Origin: Mycobacterium sp. Root265
GTDB lineage: Bacteria; Actinomycetota; Actinomycetes; Mycobacteriales; Mycobacteriaceae
NCBI RefSeq assembly: GCF_001428895.1
Contig: NZ_LMJA01000031.1
Coordinates: forward strand, 62,001-126,000
Length of the DNA stretch: 64,000 nucleotides
Direction of reading: 5' to 3'
Positions 1 to 9,375 of this stretch are shown here, piece by piece; the stretch's first letter is position 1; every line of letters begins with the position of its first letter. Made by a program: the position numbers and the translations under genes. The notes below the pieces were generated by a model, which was given only the letters and a program-made list of their open reading frames with translations, did not search any database and had not been told where the DNA came from.

Positions 1-34
1 TCGCCTTGGTGCCACGGTCAGGTTCAGTAGTCAT
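1..34 (-). CDS. N-terminal fragment of an unidentified protein, cut by the window edge
   Basis: An ATG at 34 read leftwards opens a frame (M-T-T-E-P-D-R-G-T-K-A) that stays open to the window edge. It would be the third gene after the DUF2236 oxygenase and its TetR regulator, 37 bases beyond the TetR stop, so a shared operon is plausible. Only eleven residues are visible and no ribosome binding site stands out, so function cannot be assigned. Confidence 0.4.
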   Translation of the reverse strand, partial: MTTEPDRGTKA

Positions 35-71
35 GGCTCACGGCTGCCCGAATATGTGACCCACCAAACAA

Positions 72-662
72 TCAGGCCGAGACCGAGCGTAAAGCCGCAG
101 GCAGGCTGGGCAGGAAGTGCCGGGTCGCGAAGGCCCGTACGTCGTCGGCGGTCTGCAACGGCTGCACGCTGGGCAACAGCAGCACCATGGCCGCATACCG
201 CAGGATGGTGTCGGCCAGGTCGTTGACGGCTTGAGCGCCGATCCGCTCGGCGAATCCGTCCGGGAAGATCACGAGCAGTGCGGCGGCCATCCTTTCGACG
301 GCGGCGCCGTAGTGCCGGTGCAGCATCTCCTGGGCCAGAGCGGGATCGTCGACGATCATCTGGTTGAGCACCCGGTGCCGACGGAACCGCATGATCGACA
401 GCGTGAACGCCTCGACGTAGTAGTTCGATTGCGGCTTGGCCGCTTTCAACTCCTTGGCGATATCGGCGAACAATGCCACGTTCTCACGTTCGATGACCGC
501 GCCGACGAGTTCGTCCCGGTTGGCGAAGCGCCGGTAGATGGTGGTCCGGCTGACCCCGGCCCGCCGCGCGACATCGTCGAGGGCGACCTTGCGGAAGCCG
601 TGCCGCTCCAACTCGACGAGTGCCGCGTCGAGGATGGTTTCGCCGGCGTCAGCCCCTGGCAT
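72..662 (-). CDS. TetR/AcrR-family transcriptional regulator
   Basis: A 196-residue one-domain regulator. Residues 8-55 form the TetR DNA-binding region, with the recognition helix in the stretch [11 protein letters not shown]. The C-terminal three quarters are a variable helical ligand and dimer domain. The start overlaps the end of the upstream DUF2236 oxygenase by 14 bases, so the two are co-transcribed and this protein probably represses its own operon. A 32-base palindrome just upstream of the oxygenase start (1527-1558) is the obvious operator candidate. The inducer is unknown; a hydrophobic substrate of the oxygenase would fit. Confidence 0.9.
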   Translation of the reverse strand: MPGADAGETILDAALVELERHGFRKVALDDVARRAGVSRTTIYRRFANRDELVGAVIERENVALFADIAKELKAAKPQSNYYVEAFTLSIMRFRRHRVLNQMIVDDPALAQEMLHRHYGAAVERMAAALLVIFPDGFAERIGAQAVNDLADTILRYAAMVLLLPSVQPLQTADDVRAFATRHFLPSLPAALRSVSA

Positions 663-1524
663 AGCCGGCTTGGGCGAACTTGCTGTAGCGCACCGACATC
701 GGCAGTTTGTCCCAGGCCCAGTTGACCGGGCGGGACCGGCAGAGTGCGGCGAACCGTTGGTAGTTGCGTTCCTGGCGCTCGGTCCAGGGCAGGCCCAGCA
801 GGTCGCGCGCCCGCGGTGGCAGCCCGCCGGCGGTGATGAATGCGGCGACGGGATCGAAGACCTTCGCGATGAGCTTCCAGACCACCGGGTTCACGCCCTT
901 GGGGCACGGGAATCCCTTGGTGACATAGCCGACGCCGTACCTGGCGGACTTGTGCGGGACGGCGACCTCTTCGAGCATCCGGTCCCAGTACTGCACGAAC
1001 TCGGCGTAGGTGGCCGGCTGCGGACGGTCGCTGACCCCGTAGCGCCGGTACCAGGTCTTGGATTCCAGATAGATCTGCTCCTTCTCCGCCTCGCTGAGCC
1101 GCTTGACGAAGGTGTCGGCGAAGTAGATGACCTGCTCGACGAACGTGGCGTGCGCCCAGTAGTAGGTATCCGGATCCAGTGCGTGGTAACGCCCGGCCGG
1201 CGTACCGTCCGGGCCCGGCATGTCGCCCTTGATGTTGTGGTGGAAGTCGCGCACCTGGGTGCCTGCGTTGTTGTCCTCGGAGCCGTACACCGTCTTGAAG
1301 ATCGGCGGGATGGTGCGCTTGAGGCGCTCGGCGGTGTCGGAGAAGAACGTCGAGTGGTCCAACACGCCCTGGCCGAGTTCGGCGAGCATGTTCTGCAGCA
1401 CCGCGGGGCGCGGCCCGATCAGGTACATCCGGTTCTCACCGAAGTACTTCCACACCAAGGAGTCGGGCCCGAGCGGCAATGCGTCGTCGAGTGCCTCGGG
1501 TACGTTCTCCGCCAGTTCCGTCAT
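649..1524 (-). CDS. DUF2236 / MpaB-type haem oxygenase family protein
   Basis: A 291-residue protein of the oxygenase MpaB family (DUF2236), the family that also contains rubber latex clearing protein Lcp and fungal MpaB. Family-typical stretches include [20 protein letters not shown] near the N-terminus, the HHN triplet and the YYWAHATF segment in the middle. Members bind haem b and oxidatively cleave or modify lipophilic substrates. The ATG at 1524 was chosen because family similarity begins just after it; an in-frame extension upstream has no family character and crosses the palindrome at 1527-1558. The gene overlaps the TetR regulator downstream. Substrate unknown. Confidence 0.85.
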   Translation of the reverse strand: MTELAENVPEALDDALPLGPDSLVWKYFGENRMYLIGPRPAVLQNMLAELGQGVLDHSTFFSDTAERLKRTIPPIFKTVYGSEDNNAGTQVRDFHHNIKGDMPGPDGTPAGRYHALDPDTYYWAHATFVEQVIYFADTFVKRLSEAEKEQIYLESKTWYRRYGVSDRPQPATYAEFVQYWDRMLEEVAVPHKSARYGVGYVTKGFPCPKGVNPVVWKLIAKVFDPVAAFITAGGLPPRARDLLGLPWTERQERNYQRFAALCRSRPVNWAWDKLPMSVRYSKFAQAGYARG

Positions 1525-1526
1525 GG

Positions 1527-1558
1527 GGAACAGTGTTACAGATTTTGAACTTTGTTCC
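1527..1558. promoter_or_regulatory. Palindromic operator candidate for the DUF2236-TetR operon
   Basis: A perfectly symmetric pattern: GGAACA, two bases, GTT, a ten-base centre, AAC, two bases, TGTTCC. It begins three bases upstream of the DUF2236 start, where bound repressor would block initiation. Its size and bipartite symmetry suit a TetR dimer pair. Binding by the adjacent TetR protein is inference. Confidence 0.5.
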
Positions 1559-1598
1559 AACAGGCTGTGGTGTGGGTCATACGCCCCGCGGACTGCCG

Positions 1599-2330
1599 CT
1601 ACCCGGAGGCCTGGTCGACGACGGCGTCTCCGGTTTCGGTGACGCCGGACCGGGACGCGGCGAACTCGGCGGCCTGGTCGACCAGACCGTTCGCCGCGTA
1701 CATGTTGTGGGCGTTGCCGTCGCCGCCGCCCGGGGCGCACACCGGATCGGTCGGGATGCACAGATCCAGCGTCTTATCGGTGTATCCGGCGCCGACGGTG
1801 ATGGGGGGAGCACCGGTGTAGATCATCTGCAGGAAACCGCTCGACGGCTTGCCGAACAACGCGACCGCGGCGACGTGATCGGCCACCGACGGTTCCAGCG
1901 GACCGGTCAGGCCCGGCGGCAGGGCGAAGCCCTCCGGCACCGCATCAGCGGTGATGTAGGCGGCCACCGCCGCCCCCTGGGAGAACCCGCCGAGCACCAC
2001 CTTGGTGTCCGGGCAGGCCGCCACCGTGGCACGGATCTTGTTACCGGCGTCCACCACACCGTCGGCGGCCGTCGCGAAGTCCAGCGACGCGGGGTAGTTC
2101 ACCGGATACACGTCCACCGACTTGCCTGCGGTCTTGGCGCGCAGCGCATCCACGAATGCCTGGCCCGTTCCGCCCACCCCGGGCGCTTCGAAAGTGCCCC
2201 GCGCGAACACCACCTGGATGTCCGGGCAGGCCTGGGGCTCGGCCGCGGCCTGCCCCGCCACCGCCATCGATCCGGCCGCCACACACGCCGCGGATGCCGC
2301 GGCCCCCAACCAACGTTCGATTCTTGTCAT
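1599..2330 (-). CDS. Cutinase-family secreted serine esterase (Culp-like)
   Basis: A 243-residue exported alpha/beta hydrolase. Residues 1-30 are a signal peptide ending in an Ala-rich cleavage region before Glu31. The mature part carries the cutinase signature: nucleophile Ser117 in GGFSQG, Asp195 between Cys191 and Cys198 (a likely disulfide), and His208 in NAHNMY. Two further cysteines (35 and 106) probably form the other conserved disulfide. Mycobacterial cutinase-like proteins hydrolyse lipid esters or phospholipids at the cell surface. The gene ends 75 bases before the DUF2236 gene on the same strand but has no overlap with it. Confidence 0.92.
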   Translation of the reverse strand: MTRIERWLGAAASAACVAAGSMAVAGQAAAEPQACPDIQVVFARGTFEAPGVGGTGQAFVDALRAKTAGKSVDVYPVNYPASLDFATAADGVVDAGNKIRATVAACPDTKVVLGGFSQGAAVAAYITADAVPEGFALPPGLTGPLEPSVADHVAAVALFGKPSSGFLQMIYTGAPPITVGAGYTDKTLDLCIPTDPVCAPGGGDGNAHNMYAANGLVDQAAEFAASRSGVTETGDAVVDQASG

Positions 2331-2401
2331 CGTCTACCGCCCAGAGCTCGATTCCCGACTCCGCGGTGACGCCGCTGCCCCCGCGACCAGCAGGCCCGAG
2401 A

Positions 2402-2689
2402 CTACCCCCGAACCGGCCGGTCGAATCCCCTCGAAACAGTGTTCTGCCCCACGGCCCGGCGGGCCCGGCGCACGCCAGCAAATCCCAGCACCGCCAGCAC
2501 GCCGGCTGCGGTGAGCAAGGCCAGCGCCAGCACGACCAGCGGCGCGTAATAGACCGTCGTCGACAGCGTGGGCTGCCCGTCCATGATGGGTGGCACCTGC
2601 TCGGGTGAACCGGCGGCCAGCCAGCTCGCCACCGCACCGGCGAGTGCGGCCGCAGCGAGGACGAGTTGAACGAGTGCGGTGCGACTCAC
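2402..2689 (-). CDS. Small two-helix membrane protein of unknown function
   Basis: A 95-residue protein with a hydrophobic helix at about residues 7-26 and another at about 47-71, followed by a basic tail rich in Arg. I do not recognise a named family. Its start overlaps the stop of the preceding membrane protein by four bases (ATGA), placing it as the last gene of the membrane-protein cluster that follows hemB. Confidence 0.75.
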   Translation of the reverse strand: MSRTALVQLVLAAAALAGAVASWLAAGSPEQVPPIMDGQPTLSTTVYYAPLVVLALALLTAAGVLAVLGFAGVRRARRAVGQNTVSRGFDRPVRG

Positions 2690-3177
2690 GATGCGGGCTC
2701 CCCGACCAGCGATTCCAGGGCCGCGCGCAGGGTGCGGTGCCTGCGCGCCCAGGCCTGTCCGGAACGGCCGTCGGTCAGCTTCATACCGATCCCGGTACGA
2801 CCGCGGGGGATGCCGCTGAGCTCACCGAAGGCACGGTAGGACTGCCATTTCTCGGCCTCGTGACGCTTGGGCTCCGGATAGATCTTCACGATGTCGGCGA
2901 TGGTGACGAACTCGGTGCCCTGCCGCAGCGTGGTGGGCGTCAGCTCCACCGAGGTGTGTATGCGGGCGGCCTTGATCTGGATCCAGAGGAAGCCACTGAC
3001 CAGGATGGTGAAGGCCACGGGCACCCCGAACTGCACGCCGACGCCACCCGACAGCTGGATGAACATCATCGCCGCGCCGGCCGCCGGACCGGCCAGCAAC
3101 CACCACCAGGTGCCACCCGGCTCGCGGAACAACACCTGCTCGGTGGTCTCGGGAGCCGGCGGGATGCTCTCGGTCAT
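2686..3177 (-). CDS. DUF3093-like membrane protein
   Basis: A 163-residue protein with two closely spaced membrane helices at about residues 24-65, then a soluble domain ending in a segment resembling the C-terminus of DUF3093 or PH-like proteins (a strand with KLTDGR followed by TLRAALESL). The ATG at 3177 overlaps the stop of the upstream gene by four bases, which decides the start; the frame remains open upstream but only antisense to that gene. Function unknown. It belongs to the operon-like run behind hemB. Confidence 0.75.
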   Translation of the reverse strand: MTESIPPAPETTEQVLFREPGGTWWWLLAGPAAGAAMMFIQLSGGVGVQFGVPVAFTILVSGFLWIQIKAARIHTSVELTPTTLRQGTEFVTIADIVKIYPEPKRHEAEKWQSYRAFGELSGIPRGRTGIGMKLTDGRSGQAWARRHRTLRAALESLVGEPAS

Positions 3178-3617
3178 TGCACCTCCAGAAACCAGTCCGA
3201 GGCCGCCGGCCGCATGAACAGCGTCGCCCCGATGGCCACCGGCACCACCCCGAAAAGGGCCAGCGGCGCGACGGCGAACGGTGCCAGCAGCGCCAGCACG
3301 AACACCAGCGCCACCAGCACCACCGACAGCCACACCATCGCCCGGCGGAACCGCAGATCCCCGTTGCGGGCGCGGCCGGCCAGGAAGCTCAGCACCAGAC
3401 CGGTGAGCAACAGCAGTGCGCTGATACCGCCCCGCATGATCACGATGCTGCGGACCTCGCTGTCGGACAGCTCGGTGGAGAAGGCGCTGCGCGGGGTGCT
3501 GATCGCGCTGCTCAGCCCGAGCAAACCACCGGCCAGCAGCAGCACCGATCCCGCCAGGACCAGCCAGAATGCGATGTTGACGAGGGCCGGGCGCGACGCG
3601 GGTGTGGGTTTGGTCAT
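3174..3617 (-). CDS. Four-helix membrane protein downstream of hemB
   Basis: A 147-residue integral membrane protein with about four hydrophobic segments (roughly residues 13-34, 60-80, 92-111 and 113-131). I recognise no enzymatic motif. In M. tuberculosis two small membrane proteins (Rv0513 and Rv0514) also lie directly after hemB, and this gene and its neighbour occupy the same position. It is separated by 12 bases from the gene at 3630-4064 and overlaps the next one by four bases, so co-transcription is likely. Confidence 0.78.
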   Translation of the reverse strand: MTKPTPASRPALVNIAFWLVLAGSVLLLAGGLLGLSSAISTPRSAFSTELSDSEVRSIVIMRGGISALLLLTGLVLSFLAGRARNGDLRFRRAMVWLSVVLVALVFVLALLAPFAVAPLALFGVVPVAIGATLFMRPAASDWFLEVQ

Positions 3618-3629
3618 ATCGGCGCCAGC

Positions 3630-4064
3630 CTATCGGGTGAGGTATTCGTGAGCGTCCTTGCGGTGCAACAGCACCACGCCACCGAGGATCAGCACCGAGC
3701 CGATGATGGTGCACGCCGCGAACCCGACCGCGGCGAACTCGGACCGCTCCCCGGTGAACAGGCTGGAGACCGAATAGACCACCGCCGTCAGCCCCGCGGC
3801 GGTCAGCAGGGTGCGCGGCCAGCGGTAGCCCAACCGCATCAGCACCGCGAAGGTCACGACGACGGCGATGGTCACCACGACGAACAGACCCGACACCGCG
3901 TAGACGTAGCCCCCGGCGTCCGGCATGCGTGCGGTGGCCAGGTCGATGAGGTAACCGATCACCATCAGCGGGAGCGCTGCCATCCAGAGCCAGAACCCGG
4001 TGTCGATGTCCTCTGGGCGGCTGGCCGGCGGTGTGGCGGGCGGTTCTTCGGTCACGCCAGCCAT
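3630..4064 (-). CDS. Conserved membrane protein, Rv0513-like by position
   Basis: A 144-residue protein with a short Pro-rich N-terminus (EEPPATPPAS) and about four membrane helices. Its start lies 13 bases inside the 3-prime end of hemB, so it is translated from the same message. Position immediately after hemB matches Rv0513 of M. tuberculosis. No catalytic motif is visible; a role in envelope physiology is only a guess. Confidence 0.78.
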   Translation of the reverse strand: MAGVTEEPPATPPASRPEDIDTGFWLWMAALPLMVIGYLIDLATARMPDAGGYVYAVSGLFVVVTIAVVVTFAVLMRLGYRWPRTLLTAAGLTAVVYSVSSLFTGERSEFAAVGFAACTIIGSVLILGGVVLLHRKDAHEYLTR

Positions 4065-5032
4065 CCGGCGGCCTCGGCCGCCCAGTAGGTCAGCACGATA
4101 TCGGCGCCGGCACGGCGGATGCTGACCAGCGACTCCAGCGCGGAGGCCCGCAGATCGATCCAGCCGTTGGCGGCGGCGGCGCTGATCATCGAGTACTCCC
4201 CCGAGATCTGATAAGCGGCCACCGGCACCGGCGAGATGTCGGCGGCGGCGGCGACCACATCGAGGTAACTCATCGCCGGTTTGACCATCACGATGTCGGC
4301 GCCTTCGTCGATGTCCAGCGCGATCTCGTGTACGGCCTCGCGGGCATTGCCCGGATCCTGCTGATAGGTCCGCCGGTCACCGGACAGGCTGGAGCCGACC
4401 GCTTCCCGGAAGGGGCCGTAGAACGCCGAGGCGAACTTCGCGGCATAGGCCAGGATCGCGACGTCCTCGTGCCCGGCCGCATCCAGACCGTCCCGGATGG
4501 CCGCCACCTGGCCGTCCATCATCCCGCTCGGGCCGACCACGTGCGCACCCGAATGAGCCTGGGCCACAGCCAGTTTCACGTACTGATCGTTGGTGGCGTC
4601 GTTGTCGACCCGGCCGTGCGCGTCCAGGACGCCGCAGTGCCCGTGGTCGGTGAACTCGTCGAGGCAGGTGTCGGCCATCAGCACGGTGGCATCACCGAGA
4701 TCCTCGGCGAGATCGGCCAGGGCCCCGTTCAGGATGCCGTCCGGGTCCAGGCCCGCGCTCCCGACGGCGTCCTTGTCCTCGTCGCGCGGCACACCGAACA
4801 ACATGAGTCCGCCCACACCGGCGGCCACCGCGTCGGCGGCGGCCCGGCGCAACGAATCCCGGGTGTGCTGAACGACTCCCGGCATGGAGGTGATCGGGCG
4901 TGGTTCCGACAGTCCGTCGGCGACGAACATCGGCAGCACCAGATGCCGTGGCTCCAGCGAGGTCTGCGCCACCAGCCGGCGCATCGCCGGCGTGGAACGA
5001 AGCCTGCGTGGACGGTGGCGGGGGTACCCCAT
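4052..5032 (-). CDS. hemB: Delta-aminolevulinic acid dehydratase (porphobilinogen synthase)
   Basis: Condenses two 5-aminolevulinate molecules to porphobilinogen, a cytosolic step of haem and cobalamin synthesis. The 326-residue TIM-barrel protein has both Schiff-base lysines, Lys199 in AAKF and Lys251 in VKPAMSYLD. The metal-site loop reads Asp121-Thr-Cys123-Leu-Asp125 and ends in TDHGHCG (Cys133), so one of the three classical zinc cysteines is replaced by Asp. Its ATG shares one base with the hemD stop (TAATG), the last link of a translationally coupled hemA-hemC-hemD-hemB operon. Length is normal for the family. Confidence 0.97.
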   Translation of the reverse strand: MGYPRHRPRRLRSTPAMRRLVAQTSLEPRHLVLPMFVADGLSEPRPITSMPGVVQHTRDSLRRAAADAVAAGVGGLMLFGVPRDEDKDAVGSAGLDPDGILNGALADLAEDLGDATVLMADTCLDEFTDHGHCGVLDAHGRVDNDATNDQYVKLAVAQAHSGAHVVGPSGMMDGQVAAIRDGLDAAGHEDVAILAYAAKFASAFYGPFREAVGSSLSGDRRTYQQDPGNAREAVHEIALDIDEGADIVMVKPAMSYLDVVAAAADISPVPVAAYQISGEYSMISAAAANGWIDLRASALESLVSIRRAGADIVLTYWAAEAAGWLA

Positions 5033-6699
5033 TACCGCCGGCGGCTCTTCTTGCGCGGCGGAGGCAGCGCACCCTCGGCCCGGAGGCGGGCGGCGTGCTC
5101 GGCCAGCGCCTCGACCAGCGGACCGACCGCGGCCGTCTCCGGCTGCACGTCGACGCGCAGGCCGAATTCGACTGCGGTTTCGGCCGTCTTCGGGCCGATG
5201 CAGGCGACGATGGTGCGCGCGTGCGGCTTACCGGCGATACCGACCAGGTTGCGCACCGTCGAGCTGGAGGTGAAGCAGACCGCGTCGAACCCGCCGGTCT
5301 TGATCATCTCGCGGGTCTGCGCCGGCGGCGGAGCGGCGCGCACGGTGCGGTAGGCGGTGACATCCTCGATCTCCCAGCCACGTTCGCGCAGGCCCTCGGC
5401 CAGGGTCTCGGTGGCAATATCGGCGCGCGGCAACAGCACCCGGTTCACCGGATCGAAAATCTCGTCGTAGTCCGGGAATTCGTCGAGCAGGCCCAGCGAG
5501 GACTGCTCGCCGGCGGGCACCAGCTCCGGGTTGATGCCGAAGGCACGGACCCGGTCCGCGGTGGCCTGACCGACACAGGCGATCTTCACACCGGAGAACG
5601 CCCGGGCATCCAGACCGAACTCGTTGAACTTCTCCCACACCGCACGCACCGCGTTGGTGGAGGTGAAGACCACCCACTGGAACCGGCCGTCGACCAGACC
5701 CTTTACGGCCCTTTCCATCTGGGCCGGGCTGCGCGGCGGCTCGACGGCGATGGTGGGCACCTCGACCGGCAGCGCGCCGTGGGTGACCAGGCGATCACTC
5801 ATCTCGCCGGCCTGATCCTTGGTGCGCGGGACCAGCACGGTCCAGCCGTACAGTGCGCGGCTCTCCCACCAGTTCAGCTTCGCGCGGTTGGCGACGGTCT
5901 TGCCGATCGTCACCACCAGCGGCCCACCCAGCGGGCCCGGGGCACCGCCGGTGGACTCGGCCGCGGTCAGAATCGCCTTGTCCCCCAAGCCGATCAGCGT
6001 GGTCTCCACCGAATGCTGCTGGCAGGTGGTGCCGTGCGCGGTGACGACGGCCGGGGTGTTCTCGGCCAGGCCGAACTCGACCAGGGTGCGCGCAGCGTCC
6101 GCCAGATGCGAGGCGGTGGCGTGCAGGATCAGCGGCCCGGGTGCGGCGGCCAGCGCGGCCCAGTCCACGTTGGGGTCACGGACGTCGGCCACGGTGTGCG
6201 AGGAACCCAGCGGCAGGCCGGCGTACGTCGGCACCGCGGTGGTGTCCGGCAGGCCGGGCACGATCTCGAAGTTCAGGTGGGTGCGGGCCAGGGTGTTGAC
6301 CTCGGTGATGACCGCGTCGACCGACAGCGGGTCACCGGCCACCAGCCGGACCACGTCCACGCCGTGGCGGGCCTCGGCGGCCAGGGTCTTGGCGACCTCG
6401 GCCGGGTCCCCCAGCGCGGGACGCACATCGGGGCCACCGGGCAGCACGGCTGCGGTCTCGCCACCGTCGGCATCCGAGGCGGGAGCTTCCGGCGCCGGCC
6501 CGGAGGTGGGCGGCAACTCGGAGCCGACCAACGCCAGCACCGCTTCGGGTACGTCGGGGTCGGTGAAGACCGTCGCGGCGTTGGCGAGTACCGTCCGCGC
6601 ACGAGTCGTCAACAGGCCTGGATCGCCCGGGCCTGAGCCTACGAACGTGATACGGCCGGGCCGGATCTTTCGGCCCCGGCTACCTGCGTGCCCAGTCAT
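5032..6699 (-). CDS. hemD: Bifunctional uroporphyrinogen-III synthase with N-terminal SUMT-like domain
   Basis: A 555-residue fusion. Residues about 15-265 are a uroporphyrinogen-III C-methyltransferase-like (CobA/CysG-type) domain opening with [11 protein letters not shown]. Residues about 285-540 are uroporphyrinogen-III synthase (HemD), which cyclises hydroxymethylbilane. In the methyltransferase half the usual GDPxVFGRGGEE motif reads GDPLSVDAV, so that activity may be lost; the HemD half looks intact, with FTSTNAVR and FTSSSTVRN. The C-terminus is a basic tail. The ATG at 6699 overlaps the hemC stop by four bases. The M. tuberculosis counterpart (Rv0511) has the same fused layout. Confidence 0.93.
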   Translation of the reverse strand: MTGHAGSRGRKIRPGRITFVGSGPGDPGLLTTRARTVLANAATVFTDPDVPEAVLALVGSELPPTSGPAPEAPASDADGGETAAVLPGGPDVRPALGDPAEVAKTLAAEARHGVDVVRLVAGDPLSVDAVITEVNTLARTHLNFEIVPGLPDTTAVPTYAGLPLGSSHTVADVRDPNVDWAALAAAPGPLILHATASHLADAARTLVEFGLAENTPAVVTAHGTTCQQHSVETTLIGLGDKAILTAAESTGGAPGPLGGPLVVTIGKTVANRAKLNWWESRALYGWTVLVPRTKDQAGEMSDRLVTHGALPVEVPTIAVEPPRSPAQMERAVKGLVDGRFQWVVFTSTNAVRAVWEKFNEFGLDARAFSGVKIACVGQATADRVRAFGINPELVPAGEQSSLGLLDEFPDYDEIFDPVNRVLLPRADIATETLAEGLRERGWEIEDVTAYRTVRAAPPPAQTREMIKTGGFDAVCFTSSSTVRNLVGIAGKPHARTIVACIGPKTAETAVEFGLRVDVQPETAAVGPLVEALAEHAARLRAEGALPPPRKKSRRR

Positions 6700-7631
6700 C
6701 TGTCACTCCCAGCATCTGCCAACACATCGCGTGCACCCAGTTCGAACAGTTCCGCGGCCACCGAGAGCCCTAGCTCCCGTGCCCGTTGCGGAGTACCGAT
6801 ACCGGACGCACGGATCACGTCGGATCCGTCCAGCGCCGCCACGCAGGCACGCAGCGACAGCTCTTCGAAGACGCGGCCGTCCTCATCGATGGACTCGACC
6901 ACCTCAGCGATGGCACCCACCGGCGCGGAACAACCCGCCTCCAGTTCGGCGAGCAGGGCACGTTCAGCGGTGACCGCGGCGCGAGTGTCGGCGTGATCCA
7001 ACTCCGCCAGCACCGCGACAAGCTCACTGTCACCGGCGCGACACTCCACTGCGAGAGCCCCCTGAGCCGGTGCCGGCAACATCTGCACCGGTTCGAGCGA
7101 CTCGGTCACAGCGTCGAGCCGTCCGATGCGGGCGAGACCCGCCCGGGCGACGACGACACCGTCGAGATCACCGCTACTTACCCTGTTCAACCTGGTGTCT
7201 AGGTTGCCTCGTAGGGGGCGGATTTCCAAACCGAGACCCAGTGCTCTAAGCTGCGCGGCCCGTCGCGGGCTTGAGGTGCCGATCGTGGAGCCGGCGGGCA
7301 ACTCTCCCAGCACCATGTTGTCCCGGGCCACCAGCGCGTCCCTGGCGTCCTCACGGGGCGGGATGGCGGCGATGTCGAACCGGGGGTCGGGGGCGGTCGG
7401 CAAATCCTTGTAGGAGTGCACGGCCATGTCGACGACGCCGTCGACGACGGCTTCGCGCAGGGCGGCGGTGAAGACACCGACGCCGATTTCGGCGATGGGC
7501 GCACTCGATTGGTCACCGGCGGTAGCCACGATGACCAACTCGGCGGGGTGGCCGTTGGCGATCAGGGCGTCACGGATGAAGCCGGCCTGAGTCGTCGCGA
7601 GCAGGCTGCCCCGGGTGCCGATACGGATCAC
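6696..7631 (-). CDS. hemC: Porphobilinogen deaminase (hydroxymethylbilane synthase)
   Basis: Polymerises four porphobilinogens into hydroxymethylbilane using a covalently bound dipyrromethane cofactor. The 311-residue protein starts with the conserved [11 protein letters not shown] and contains HSYKDLPT, the [10 protein letters not shown] arginine patch that holds the cofactor, and the cofactor-anchoring Cys234 in [10 protein letters not shown]. Length and motifs are canonical. It overlaps hemA upstream and hemD downstream by four bases each, so translation is coupled through the operon. Confidence 0.97.
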   Translation of the reverse strand: MIRIGTRGSLLATTQAGFIRDALIANGHPAELVIVATAGDQSSAPIAEIGVGVFTAALREAVVDGVVDMAVHSYKDLPTAPDPRFDIAAIPPREDARDALVARDNMVLGELPAGSTIGTSSPRRAAQLRALGLGLEIRPLRGNLDTRLNRVSSGDLDGVVVARAGLARIGRLDAVTESLEPVQMLPAPAQGALAVECRAGDSELVAVLAELDHADTRAAVTAERALLAELEAGCSAPVGAIAEVVESIDEDGRVFEELSLRACVAALDGSDVIRASGIGTPQRARELGLSVAAELFELGARDVLADAGSDR

Positions 7632-8971
7632 TCGGGCTTGTCGTTATCTGTTGCGATCAAAGGCAATTCGCCACCGGAGACGGCGTCGACGGCCTGCGGG
7701 TCGAGTTCGAAGAGCTCACGCAGCGCCTCGGCGTAACTGTCTCCGCCGGGGGCGCCTGCCAGCTGCTTGACCCGCACCGTGGGGGCGTGCAGCAGCTTGT
7801 CGACGACGCGGCGCACGGTGCGCGCCACCTCGTCGCGGTGGGTGGAGTCCAGGCCGGGCAGCCGGTTGTCCAGGCGCAGCAATTCGGCCTCCACCACATC
7901 GGCGGCCCGCTGACGCAGGGCCGTGACGGTGGGGGTCACCTCGGCCATCCGCTGGCCGGCCAGGTAGTTGGCAACCTCGGCGGCCACGATGGCGCGGGCG
8001 GCCTCGGCATCCGAGGCGGCCGCACGGGCGGTCGGCTCGCGCTGGATGCGATCCATGTCGATGACGTGCACGCCGGGCAGGCCGGCCACCGCGAGGTCGA
8101 TGTCGCGGGGCATGCCCAGGTCGCACATCACCAACGGGCGGTCCCCGTCGCGTGCCGCCAGACCGTGGTGCACATCGGCCAGCGACATCACCGGGCGGAC
8201 CGCACCGGTGCTGCTGACCACCACGTCGGCGGTGGCCAGCACGGATGAGATGTCGTCGAGGGTGTACGGCGTGGCGGGCACGCCGAGTTCGGAGATGTTC
8301 TCCGCGAGGCGGGTGGCACGCGGCAACGAGCGGTTGACCACGTCGATGCGCTCCACCCCGGCGCGGACCAGGTGCTTGGCGGCCAGCGCCCCCATGGCAC
8401 CGGCGCCGACGACCACCGCACTGCGGCCTGCCAGGTTCCCGAGCCGCTTCTCGGCCATCTCCAGCGATACCGACACCACCGAGGCGCCCGCGGAGTCGAT
8501 CCCGGTCTCGGTGTGCACCCGCTTGCCGACCGACAGCGCGCGCTGGGCCAGTTCGTGCAGGGTGCGCCCGACGGTGTGGTTGGACTCGGCGGCGGCGTAG
8601 GCACGCCGGACCTGGCCGAGGACCTGCTGCTCGCCCATGACGACCGAATCGAGGCCGCTGGTGACGGCGAAGAGATGCTCGACGGCGGCTTCGGCGTAGC
8701 GTACGTAGGCGTATTTGGTGAGGTCGTTGAGGCCCATGCCGGAATGCTCGGAAAGCACCTGTCCGATCACCGAGAGGCCGCCGTGGAATGCCTCGACCAC
8801 GGCGTACACCTCGACCCGGTTGCAGGTCGACAGCACCATGGCCTCGGTGACCAGCGAGGACTGCAGCACCTCGTCGATGATCTTGGCCTGATCGGACTCG
8901 TCGGTGCTCAGCTGCTCCAGTACGGACACCGGCGCACTGCGATGCGAAACCCCGAATAGCAGCACGCTCAC
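7628..8971 (-). CDS. hemA: Glutamyl-tRNA reductase
   Basis: First committed enzyme of C5-pathway tetrapyrrole synthesis: reduces glutamyl-tRNA to glutamate-1-semialdehyde with NADPH. The 447-residue protein has the catalytic Cys50 in STCNRVEVY, the substrate loop with [13 protein letters not shown], and the Rossmann segment [12 protein letters not shown] at 8971 is the start; a TAAGGT hexamer at 8981-8986 would place transcription three bases upstream of it. It leads the hemA-C-D-B operon. Confidence 0.97.
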   Translation of the reverse strand: MSVLLFGVSHRSAPVSVLEQLSTDESDQAKIIDEVLQSSLVTEAMVLSTCNRVEVYAVVEAFHGGLSVIGQVLSEHSGMGLNDLTKYAYVRYAEAAVEHLFAVTSGLDSVVMGEQQVLGQVRRAYAAAESNHTVGRTLHELAQRALSVGKRVHTETGIDSAGASVVSVSLEMAEKRLGNLAGRSAVVVGAGAMGALAAKHLVRAGVERIDVVNRSLPRATRLAENISELGVPATPYTLDDISSVLATADVVVSSTGAVRPVMSLADVHHGLAARDGDRPLVMCDLGMPRDIDLAVAGLPGVHVIDMDRIQREPTARAAASDAEAARAIVAAEVANYLAGQRMAEVTPTVTALRQRAADVVEAELLRLDNRLPGLDSTHRDEVARTVRRVVDKLLHAPTVRVKQLAGAPGGDSYAEALRELFELDPQAVDAVSGGELPLIATDNDKPE

Positions 8972-8980
8972 GGCATCATC

Positions 8981-8986
8981 ACCTTA
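8981..8986 (-). promoter_or_regulatory. Minus-10 hexamer (TAAGGT) of the hem operon
   Basis: On the minus strand TAAGGT matches the mycobacterial SigA-type TANNNT box. Standard spacing places the transcript start at 8974, three bases before the hemA GTG, so the message would be essentially leaderless. Read from spacing only. Confidence 0.5.
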
Positions 8987-8994
8987 GATTTCTT

Positions 8995-9011
8995 CCCGTC
9001 GCTTCGCTCGC
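8995..9011. repeat. 17-base repeat CCCGTCGCTTCGCTCGC upstream of hemA
   Basis: The same 17 bases occur in the reverse orientation at 15367-15383, just before the thioesterase stop region. Both lie between genes. Related to the GGTCGCTGCGCTC repeats at 36135 and 62744. Confidence 0.5.
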
Positions 9012-9085
9012 CCCTGGACGGTCGTACCCTCATTTCGCCCGCCCGGTCAGGGTCCAAAGTAGCCGTTCACCAGCGCGCCACCAAA

Positions 9086-9337
9086 TTAACTGACATCCGC
9101 ACGCAACCGGGGTTCGTCGACCTCCCAGTAGCTGTGTTCGGCGCCGTCGAGCAGCACGACCGGCAACCGATCGCCGAATTCGGCACGTAGAGCGGGCTCG
9201 CCTGCGGCAGCCGCCGCGTCGACGTCGGTGGAGCTCAGCGAGAACCCCAGTTCCTCGGCCAGAACGGCCAGCGTCGCGGCCGCTCGTTCGCACATGCTGC
9301 AGCCGGCCCGTGTGAGCAACACCACCTGATGGTCCAC
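9086..9337 (-). CDS. Glutaredoxin-like thioredoxin-fold protein
   Basis: An 83-residue single-domain protein with a CxxC redox pair (Cys13-Ser-Met-Cys16) following a first beta strand and the cis-Pro region LPVVLLDG, as in DUF836/glutaredoxin-like proteins. It likely acts in cytosolic thiol-disulfide exchange. In M. tuberculosis a protein of this kind (Rv0508) also precedes hemA. It starts with GTG at 9337, 39 bases from the divergent HAD phosphatase gene, and ends 114 bases before hemA. Confidence 0.85.
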   Translation of the reverse strand: MDHQVVLLTRAGCSMCERAAATLAVLAEELGFSLSSTDVDAAAAAGEPALRAEFGDRLPVVLLDGAEHSYWEVDEPRLRADVS

Positions 9338-9363
9338 ACATCCAGTATCGACCCTGCGTGACT

Positions 9364-9369
9364 TAGGGT
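9364..9369 (+). promoter_or_regulatory. Leaderless minus-10 hexamer (TAGGGT) for the HAD phosphatase gene
   Basis: TAGGGT ends exactly seven bases before the GTG start at 9376, so the start codon would be the first transcribed triplet. No ribosome binding site is present, which supports the leaderless reading. Confidence 0.6.
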
Positions 9370-9375
9370 TGAACG

